DNA from: Marinibacterium anthonyi
GTDB lineage: Bacteria > Pseudomonadota > Alphaproteobacteria > Rhodobacterales > Rhodobacteraceae
Assembly (NCBI GenBank): GCA_003217735.2
Contig: CP031585.1
Coordinates: 4,203,501-4,267,500 of the forward strand
Direction: 5' to 3'
Length of the DNA: 64,000 bases
Position 1 is the first letter of the stretch. Each line of letters begins with the position of its first letter. The notes under the pieces were generated by a model that worked only from the letters and a program-made list of their open reading frames with translations, had not been told where the DNA came from and searched no databases. This document shows, in pieces, positions 57,583 to 64,000 of this stretch. A program made the position numbers and the translations under genes.

Positions 57583-57611
57583 GCAAGCCTTGCATAATCC
57601 GCAATGTTTGC
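57583..57611. promoter_or_regulatory. Tandem operator-like dyads GCAA-N3-TTGC
   Basis: Two copies of GCAA-N3-TTGC (57583-57593 and 57601-57611) lie 18 bp apart, start to start, directly before the tetR start and upstream of the efflux operon. Such twin short palindromes fit binding by one or two TetR dimers over the divergent promoters. The sites are read directly; binding is inference. Confidence 0.6.
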
Positions 57612-57650
57612 GTAAATGGCATATTAATGGGGGTGAGGTCAACTGCGTGA

Positions 57651-58859
57651 ATGAGCATGAAAACAAATCCACACCACCTCTTCCGAAGGCATCTCGGGCT
57701 GGCCTTCCTGGCTTGCCTGGCTTCGGCAACGCCCGGTTTTTCCCAGCAATCCGCCCCCCCCATGCAGGTCGGCACGATCGAGATGGCGCGCGAAGCGGTG
57801 CCAAGAATCGTCACCTTGCCCGGCCGCGCCGTCGCCTATCAGGAAGTTGACATTCGTCCCCGTGTCGGCGGCGTGATCCAGGAAATACTTTATACGCCCG
57901 GCGCCGACCTTTCCGTCGGCGATCCGCTGTTTCGCATCGACGATGCCGCCTACCGCGCCGACGTGGCTTCGGCCCAGTCCGACCTGGCCAAGGCCGAAGC
58001 GAACCTGCCGGTGGCCGAAGCCGCCTACAAGCGGGCCCAGCAGCTGGCTGGCCGGGGCTATACCGAAGCCGAGGTCGAAAGCGCCCGCGCCGACCAGGCC
58101 GAGGCCGAAGCGACGCTGGATGCCGCCCGCGCCGCGCTGGATTATGCCCAGACGGAATTGTCCTGGACGACGATCACCAGCCCGATCGAAGGCGTGGCCG
58201 AAGTTGCCTCGGTCTCGGTCGGCGATCTGGTGACATCGGGCCAGACGGACGCGCTGACCACCGTGACCCGGATGGATCCGGTCGATGTCGAAATGCTCGA
58301 AGCCTCGGCCCGGATGCTTGAACTGCGTCAGCAGATCGCATCGGGCACCCTGTCGATCAACACCGACCTGGAAGCGCGTCTGCTGCTGGAGACCGGGCAG
58401 GTCTACGAGGGGTCGGGGCGGCTTGTGTCACCCGGTACCGCCGTATCGACCACGACGGGCACCTTCACCCTGCGGTTCCGTTTCGATAACCCGAACCGGA
58501 TGATCCTGCCCGGCATGTTCCTGCGGGGCGAAATCAACGTCGGCACGATGCAGGCGTTCCTGGTGCCCCAGCGGGCGGCGGAACGGAACAATTCCGGTGT
58601 GCTGACCGCCTATATCGTCGGCGACGACGACACCGCCAAACAGGTCACCCTGACCGAGGACGGCACCCACGAGAACAACTGGATCGTGACCGACGGGCTT
58701 CAGGACGGCGACCTGCTGATCGTGGACGGGCTGAAATCCCTGGCCGCCGGACAGGCTGTCAAATCCGTGCCGGTGGCGCTGGACGAAAACGGGCTGGCCG
58801 TCGACACCCCGGACGCGGGCGACAGCGCTGCGCAGACCTCCACGAACAGCGGCGACTGA
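57651..58859 (+). CDS. RND efflux periplasmic adaptor (membrane fusion protein)
   Basis: A 402-residue HlyD/AcrA family adaptor. A signal sequence (LGLAFLACLASATPGFSQQ) precedes the mature protein. Features are the barrel-sandwich hybrid (EVDIRPRVGGVIQEILYTPG), a helical hairpin (ADVASAQSDLAKAEANLPVA; VESARADQAEAEATLDAA) and the beta-barrel and membrane-proximal domains. The inner-membrane pump starts 3 nt after the stop. The family uses proton-driven export of drugs or toxic compounds. Confidence 0.95.
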   Translation: MSMKTNPHHLFRRHLGLAFLACLASATPGFSQQSAPPMQVGTIEMAREAVPRIVTLPGRAVAYQEVDIRPRVGGVIQEILYTPGADLSVGDPLFRIDDAAYRADVASAQSDLAKAEANLPVAEAAYKRAQQLAGRGYTEAEVESARADQAEAEATLDAARAALDYAQTELSWTTITSPIEGVAEVASVSVGDLVTSGQTDALTTVTRMDPVDVEMLEASARMLELRQQIASGTLSINTDLEARLLLETGQVYEGSGRLVSPGTAVSTTTGTFTLRFRFDNPNRMILPGMFLRGEINVGTMQAFLVPQRAAERNNSGVLTAYIVGDDDTAKQVTLTEDGTHENNWIVTDGLQDGDLLIVDGLKSLAAGQAVKSVPVALDENGLAVDTPDAGDSAAQTSTNSGD

Positions 58860-58862
58860 CCC

Positions 58863-61800
58863 ATGGCGACTTTCTTCATTCACCGCCCGGTCTTTGCCTG
58901 GGTGCTGGCCATCGTTGTCATGCTGGGCGGCGTCTTTGCCGTGATCAGCCTGCCGATCTCGCAATATCCGGACATCGCGCCGACCACGGTGCGGATCTCG
59001 GCCACCTACACCGGCGCCTCGGCCGAAACCGTCGAAAATTCGGTGACCACCGTCATCGAGGACGGCATGACCGGGCTCGACGGGCTGATCTACATGACCT
59101 CGTCGTCCACGGAAGGGTCGGCCAGCGTGTCGCTGACCTTCGACGACACGGTCGATCCGGACATGGCCCAGGTCCAAGTGCAGAACAAGCTGCAGCTGGT
59201 GCAATCCTCGCTGCCGACCTCGGTCACCCAGAACGGGGTGCGGGTGAACCGCTCGACCTCGTCGATCCTGATGGTCGGCGCGCTGGTGTCGGAGGATGAA
59301 AGCTTTTCCTCCGTCCAACTGGGCGATATCCTTGGATCCACCATCGAGGACGCGGTGCAGCGGACCGAAGGCGTCGGATCCATCAACATCTTCGGCACGC
59401 AATACGCGATGCGGATCTGGCTGAATCCCCTCCGGCTGTACCAGTACCAGCTGACGCCGGACGACGTGACCTCGGCCGTGTCGGAACAGAACACCAACGT
59501 CACCGTCGGATCGCTGGGCGATCAGCCGGTGGTGAAGGGGCAGCAATTCACCGTCTCGCTCTCGGCCCAGTCGCAACTGACCTCGATCGAGGATTTCGAA
59601 CGCATCCTGCTGAAAACCAATTCGGACGGATCGGCGGTCTATCTGGCCGATGTCGCCCGGGTCGAGCTGGCCGAGGAGGATTACGGATCGTCTTCGCGGT
59701 TCGACGGCCATCCGGCGGCGGGCTTCGGCGTGAACCTGGCCACCGGCGCCAACGCGGTGGAAACCGCGGCGCGGGTGCGCGACGTGATCGACGGGCTGAA
59801 AGCCTCCCTGCCCGAAGGCGTTACGGTCGAATATCCCTATGACACCTCGCCCTTCGTCGAGAAATCCATCGAACAGGTCTATCACACCCTGATCGAAGCC
59901 ATCGTGCTGGTCTTCCTGGTGATCCTGCTGTTCCTGCAAAGCTGGCGGGCGACGCTGATCCCCACCATCGCCGTGCCGGTCGTCCTGTTGGGCACCTTCG
60001 GGATCCTGTCCCTGTTCGGGATGTCGATCAACACGCTGTCGATGTTCGCCCTGGTGCTGGCCATCGGCCTGCTGGTCGACGACGCCATCGTCGTGGTGGA
60101 AAACGTCGAACGGGTGATGGAGGAAGAAGGCCTGGATCCGGTCGCCGCGACCGAGAAGTCGATGGGCGAGATCTCGTCCGCGCTGGTCGGCATCGTGCTG
60201 GTGCTGTCGGCGGTGTTCCTGCCGATGGCCTTCATGTCCGGCTCCACCGGCGTGATCTACCGGCAGTTCTCGGTCACCATCATCTCGGCCATGGTGCTGT
60301 CGCTGTTCGTGGCGCTGATCCTGACGCCCGCCATGTGCGCCTCGCTTCTGAAACCCTCGCACGGGCCCACCCGCATCGCGCCGCTGCGCTGGTTCAACGG
60401 CGGGCTCGACCGTCTGATCAACGGCTACGGCGGCGCGGTCGGCCGGCTGGGGCGCCGCCCCTTCCGCATGCTGATCGTGCTGGTCGCCGTCGGGTTCGGC
60501 GCCTACTGGGTCTATGAACGCCTGCCGTCGTCGTTCCTGCCGACCGAGGACCAGGGCGTGTTGATGGCGATGATCGAACTGCCGCAAAGCGCCACGGTCG
60601 CCCAGACCACGGAAGCCGTGTCCAAGATCGAAGACTACCTGCTGACGCAGGAGACCGACATGGTGGATTCCGTCTTTGCCGCCGTCGGCTTCAGCTTCAG
60701 CGGGTCGGGCCAGAACACCGCCATGATGTTCGTCAAGCTCAAGGATTACGAAGACCGCGAGGGCATGGATGCCGGCGATCTGATGGCGCGCGCCAACGGG
60801 GTCTTCTGGAACAACCGGATGGGCCAGGTCTTCTTCCTGCAGCCCCCCGCCATTCCGGGCATGGGGACGTCTTCGGGCTTCTCGATGTACCTGGTCGACC
60901 AGGGCGGCAACGGGCAGGCGGCGCTGAAGGACGCCGCCGACGAACTGGTCGCCAAGGCCCAGGAAAACGGCAGCGTCACCAACCTGCGCGGTAATGACGA
61001 CGCCACCAAGCCGTCGCTGCGGCTGGACATCGACCAGCAGAAGGCCGAGGCGCTTGGCGTGTCGCTGTCGGATGTCAATTCGCTGCTGGCCACGGTCTTT
61101 GCCGGGTCCTACGTGAACGACTTCCCGCTGGGCAACGACCTGCGCGAGGTCATCGTACAGGGCGAAGCCGCCTTCCGCATGCAGCCCGACGACATCGACG
61201 CCTGGTACGTGCGCAATTCCGACAGTGAAATGGTGCCGCTTTCGGCCTTCGTCACCCAGGTCTGGGACACCGTGACCCCCAAGCTCGCCCGCTACGGCGG
61301 CACCCGCGCGATGGAGATCTCGGGCGCGGCCAATGGCGTCAGTTCGGGCGTGGCCATGGACGTCATGGAACAGCTCACCTCCGAGCTTGACGGCGGCTAT
61401 GGCGCGGCCTGGACCGGGCTTTCCTACCAGGAACGGCTGTCGGGCAACCAGGAACCGCTGCTTTACTCGCTGTCGGCGCTGGTGGTCTTCCTGTGTCTTG
61501 CCGCGCTTTACGAAAGCTGGTCGGTGCCGCTGGCCGTCATGCTTTCGGTCCCTGTCGGGATCCTGGGCGCGATGGTGACGACCTTGTATTTCGGCCAGTC
61601 CAACGACGTCTACTTCAAGGTGGGCCTGCTGACGACCATCGGCCTGGCGGCCAGAAACGCCATCCTGATCGTCGAATTCGCCGAAAGCCTGCGCGCCGAA
61701 GGCAAGTCGGTGATGGAGGCCACGATCACCGCCTCGCGCCAGCGACTGCGTCCGATCCTGATGACCTCGCTGGCCTTCGGCTTCGGCATCCTGCCCCTGG

Positions 61801-61970
61801 CGCTGGCCTCCGGCGCCGGCGCCAATGCCCAGCACTCGATCGGCATCGGCATGCTGGGGGGGATCGCGTTCTCGGCCCTCTTCGGCATCGTCATGGTCCC
61901 GATCTTCTACCTTGCGGTCCTCAAGGCCGTATCCCTGTTCCGCCGCCGTCCGAAGGAAACACCCCAGTGA
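58863..61970 (+). CDS. RND efflux pump, hydrophobe/amphiphile (HAE1/AcrB) type
   Basis: Trimeric inner-membrane pump of 1035 residues with the expected 12 membrane segments and two large periplasmic loops. It starts MATFFIHRPVFAWVLAIVVM. Proton-relay Asp residues are in AIGLLVDDAIVVVENVERVM, and the second TM-half contains FKVGLLTTIGLAARNAILIV. The C-terminal part follows the pattern MEATITASRQRLRPILMTSL. Its stop overlaps the GTG start of the outer-membrane gene by 4 nt. The substrate range is unknown. Confidence 0.97.
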   Translation: MATFFIHRPVFAWVLAIVVMLGGVFAVISLPISQYPDIAPTTVRISATYTGASAETVENSVTTVIEDGMTGLDGLIYMTSSSTEGSASVSLTFDDTVDPDMAQVQVQNKLQLVQSSLPTSVTQNGVRVNRSTSSILMVGALVSEDESFSSVQLGDILGSTIEDAVQRTEGVGSINIFGTQYAMRIWLNPLRLYQYQLTPDDVTSAVSEQNTNVTVGSLGDQPVVKGQQFTVSLSAQSQLTSIEDFERILLKTNSDGSAVYLADVARVELAEEDYGSSSRFDGHPAAGFGVNLATGANAVETAARVRDVIDGLKASLPEGVTVEYPYDTSPFVEKSIEQVYHTLIEAIVLVFLVILLFLQSWRATLIPTIAVPVVLLGTFGILSLFGMSINTLSMFALVLAIGLLVDDAIVVVENVERVMEEEGLDPVAATEKSMGEISSALVGIVLVLSAVFLPMAFMSGSTGVIYRQFSVTIISAMVLSLFVALILTPAMCASLLKPSHGPTRIAPLRWFNGGLDRLINGYGGAVGRLGRRPFRMLIVLVAVGFGAYWVYERLPSSFLPTEDQGVLMAMIELPQSATVAQTTEAVSKIEDYLLTQETDMVDSVFAAVGFSFSGSGQNTAMMFVKLKDYEDREGMDAGDLMARANGVFWNNRMGQVFFLQPPAIPGMGTSSGFSMYLVDQGGNGQAALKDAADELVAKAQENGSVTNLRGNDDATKPSLRLDIDQQKAEALGVSLSDVNSLLATVFAGSYVNDFPLGNDLREVIVQGEAAFRMQPDDIDAWYVRNSDSEMVPLSAFVTQVWDTVTPKLARYGGTRAMEISGAANGVSSGVAMDVMEQLTSELDGGYGAAWTGLSYQERLSGNQEPLLYSLSALVVFLCLAALYESWSVPLAVMLSVPVGILGAMVTTLYFGQSNDVYFKVGLLTTIGLAARNAILIVEFAESLRAEGKSVMEATITASRQRLRPILMTSLAFGFGILPLALASGAGANAQHSIGIGMLGGIAFSALFGIVMVPIFYLAVLKAVSLFRRRPKETPQ

Positions 61971-63322
61971 GACCGATTTCCATCCTCGCCCTGCTGGCCG
62001 TGGCCGGCTGTACCGTGGGCCCCGATTACCAGCGCCCGCAAGCCGACCTGCAGGCCCGCTTCCTGGACGGTGCGGCAGACAGCGTGGGACGGGTTGCCGC
62101 GGATCAATGGTGGCTGGACTACCGTGACAGCACCCTGACCAACCTGGTCAACCGCGGGCTGGCGCAGAACCTTGACGTCATGGCCGCGACCGAGGCGATC
62201 CGCCAGGCCCAGGCCGAATTGCGCGCCACCGGGTTCAACGCCCAGGCCAGCGGCAGCGCCGATGCCACCGGCACGGCGTCCGGCGGCACGTCCATGAACG
62301 GCACGGCCGACAGTTCCAGCGCACAGCTGGGCGCGGCCTATGTCATCGACCTGTTCGGTGGCTACCGGCGCCAACAGGAGGCGGCGCAGGCCAACGTCGT
62401 CGCCGCCCAGGCCGACGTGGAAACCGTGCGCCTGGCCTGGCTGGCCGAGCTGATCGCGGCCTATTCCGACGCGCGTTACTACCAGCAGGCACTGGCGCTG
62501 ACGCGCCAGACCATCCAGACCCGCGAAGAGACGGTCAGCATCACCCAGGGCCAGTACGACGCCGGCGCCGCGACCGAATTCGAACTGGCCCAGGCCGAGG
62601 CCCTGCTGGCCACCGCCCGGGCCGGCCTGCCCCGTTATGCGGCGCTGTTCGATGCCAATGTCTATGCCATCGCGACGCTGCTGAACGAACCGGCGGGCCC
62701 GATCATGTCGGCGATGCAATCCGGCGCGCCGCAGCTGCGCACCCCGTCGGGCGGCCAGACCGGCGTGCCCGCCGACCTGCTGCGCAACCGCCCCGATGTC
62801 CGCAGCTCCGAAGCCGACCTGGTCGCCGCCGTCGCCAATGTCGGCGTGGCCGAGGCCGAACTTTACCCGTCGCTGACACTTTCGGGCACCGTCGCGCGCG
62901 CCTCCGGCGCATCCACCTGGTCGTTTGGCCCGGCCCTGTCGCTGCCGGTCTTCAACCAGGGCGCCCTGCAGGCAAACCGCGACGCGGCCGCCTCGCAGGC
63001 CCGCCAGGCCGAGATCGCGTGGCGCTCGTCGGTGCTGAGCGCGGTCGAGGACGTGCAGGTCGCCTCGTCGAACCTGTCCCGCTACCGGCAACGGTCGTCG
63101 GCCCTGCAGGCCGCGGCGTCGGAATACGACCGCGCGCTGAGCCTGGCGCAGGAGAATTACCGCAACGGCGCGATCACCCTTCTCGACATGCTGGACACCG
63201 ACCGGTCCACGGCCGAGGCGCGGATTTCGGCCGCATCGGCGGTGAACGACGCGGCCCAGGCCTGGGCCACGCTGAAGATCGCGACCGGCGCGGGCGCCGC
63301 TGCCGCGGCGGGCGGCAGCTGA
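61967..63322 (+). CDS. RND outer-membrane channel lipoprotein (NodT/OprM type)
   Basis: A 451-residue outer-membrane factor. The start is GTG at 61967, overlapping the pump stop (GTGA). The lipobox LLAVAGC (Cys 15) is followed by the TVGPDYQRP signature of the family. OEP repeats with coiled-coil helices are seen (NLDVMAATEAIRQAQAELRA, ATEFELAQAEALLATARAGL, GAITLLDMLDTDRSTAEARI). It completes a three-gene tripartite efflux operon. Confidence 0.95.
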   Translation: MRPISILALLAVAGCTVGPDYQRPQADLQARFLDGAADSVGRVAADQWWLDYRDSTLTNLVNRGLAQNLDVMAATEAIRQAQAELRATGFNAQASGSADATGTASGGTSMNGTADSSSAQLGAAYVIDLFGGYRRQQEAAQANVVAAQADVETVRLAWLAELIAAYSDARYYQQALALTRQTIQTREETVSITQGQYDAGAATEFELAQAEALLATARAGLPRYAALFDANVYAIATLLNEPAGPIMSAMQSGAPQLRTPSGGQTGVPADLLRNRPDVRSSEADLVAAVANVGVAEAELYPSLTLSGTVARASGASTWSFGPALSLPVFNQGALQANRDAAASQARQAEIAWRSSVLSAVEDVQVASSNLSRYRQRSSALQAAASEYDRALSLAQENYRNGAITLLDMLDTDRSTAEARISAASAVNDAAQAWATLKIATGAGAAAAAGGS

Positions 63323-63335
63323 TCCGCGACGCCGG

Positions 63336-64000
63336 TCAGCCCGGCCGGCGGATGATGGCGTAAATCACGTCGCCGGTATTGCCCTGGACAAGCTGGATCC
63401 GGGCCTGCGTTCCTTCGGTCGCGGCCCGGGCCAGCCCGGCCAGCGCATCGGCGTCGCGCAAGATGGGCGTCCAGGCCGCAAAGACTTCCATGAAGGCGGC
63501 GGGCATGAAGGCGGCGGGAACGCCGCCCGTGCCAAAGGCCGACAGCACCAGATCTCCGCCCGGCCGCACCAGGTCGAACAGGCGCCGCGCCAGGTCCGCC
63601 GCCTGCTCTGCCGGCAGGTCATCCAGCGCCCCGGCGGCGCAGACCAGATCATACGCCCCAAGGTCCCGGCCGTGGGCCAGCAGGCTCCCGGTGCTGGAGA
63701 ACTTCGGCTCCACCACGGATCCGGCCGTCCAGCGGGCGACCTCGGCCAGGTTGGCCTCGTCCCCGTCCAGCGCTGTCCATCGGGTCAGCCGGCCGGCACG
63801 GAACGCCTCGGACAGCCCGGCCTCGCGCAGGTGGGCGCAACCGACCGTCAGCACCTTGGCCCCGGGCCGGCGCGCGGCCGTCGCATCGACCATTCCGGCC
63901 AGGCGCGCGCCCCGATCCCGCAGACCCCACCCGAAGGCGCAGCCCCGGGTGTAGCCGCAAATCTCCCTCCCCGACCGATTGGCCCGGTCAAGCAGACCCC
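63336..64000 (-). CDS. SAM-dependent methyltransferase (5' end outside window)
   Basis: The frame is open from the right edge to the stop at 63336, so the gene is partial; the visible part is about 221 residues. The text before the first internal ATG (63893) reads GYTRGCAFGWGLRDRGARLA and fits a real protein. VLTVGCAHLREAGLSEAF is a motif I-like region, LTRWTALDGDEAN the acidic loop, and YDLVCAAGALDDLP and LVRPGGDLVLSAFG motifs II and III. A methyltransferase fold is clear; the substrate is not. It converges with the efflux channel gene after 13 nt. Confidence 0.82.
   Translation of the reverse strand, partial: GLLDRANRSGREICGYTRGCAFGWGLRDRGARLAGMVDATAARRPGAKVLTVGCAHLREAGLSEAFRAGRLTRWTALDGDEANLAEVARWTAGSVVEPKFSSTGSLLAHGRDLGAYDLVCAAGALDDLPAEQAADLARRLFDLVRPGGDLVLSAFGTGGVPAAFMPAAFMEVFAAWTPILRDADALAGLARAATEGTQARIQLVQGNTGDVIYAIIRRPG

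Noticed and set aside
58428-61835. Minus-strand open frame of 1135 codons
   Set aside because: It is antisense to the well-supported RND adaptor and pump genes, is rich in His, Arg and Asp, and matches no family.

Overview
The window is a GC-rich chromosomal segment from an alphaproteobacterium, most likely a member of the Rhodobacterales (Roseobacter lineage). The evidence is gene order and family content: ruvCAB next to ybgC-tolQRAB-pal-cpoB-tilS-ftsH, a ycjX/ycjF pair, DUF484-xerC, a DUF1127 protein, a CheW/MCP/CheA operon, and intergenic GGTATTT...AAGAAG dyads. Genus and species cannot be named from this sequence. No rRNA, tRNA, CRISPR array, prophage or insertion sequence was seen. Both edges cut a gene: ftsH on the left and a methyltransferase on the right.

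Layout. 1-11.2 kb (minus strand): Holliday-junction genes ruvCAB, a large hairpin, an unknown gene, then the Tol-Pal envelope-division operon, tilS and ftsH. 11.2-17.2 kb: a DUF1127 protein, a small membrane protein, prmA, a MATE exporter, an MFS transporter and a YeeE/YedE-type sulfur transporter. 17.4-27.4 kb: housekeeping genes (priA, transaldolase-like aldolase, DUF484, xerC, a GreA C-terminal-like protein, an alkylated-DNA methyltransferase, ileS, a VIT-family transporter). 27.5-32.4 kb: a methyltransferase, the ycjX-GNAT-ycjF operon and truA. 32.7-43.4 kb: a chemotaxis block, STAS-cheY-cheA-cheW-mcp-cheW-cheR-cheB on the minus strand, with a divergent, degenerate receptor-like protein and a soluble PAS receptor beside it. 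43.8-51.1 kb: a complete oligopeptide-type ABC importer operon with a methyltransferase and an acetyltransferase attached. 51.1-56.9 kb (minus strand): a large RTX-repeat protein with a glycosidase-like core, an ECF sigma factor with two membrane partners, a repeat-bearing secreted protein and an EF-hand protein. 57.0-63.3 kb: a TetR regulator divergent from an RND efflux operon (adaptor, pump, outer-membrane channel).

The main observations are these. (1) A 56-bp near-perfect palindrome lies in frame inside the GNAT gene at 29.8 kb. (2) A 1118-residue surface or secreted protein combines RTX calcium repeats with a clan GH-A-like catalytic core. (3) A receptor-like protein divergent from the che operon has lost the canonical signalling-tip residues. 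(4) A CnrYXH-like sigma/membrane/sensor set sits beside small calcium-binding and repeat proteins. (5) Several regulatory sites can be read directly: a perfect TTAA-N7-TTAA box before pal, a near-consensus alphaproteobacterial LexA box before ruvC, and tandem GCAA-N3-TTGC dyads between tetR and the RND operon. A recurrent 3'-end dyad appears at several gene junctions.
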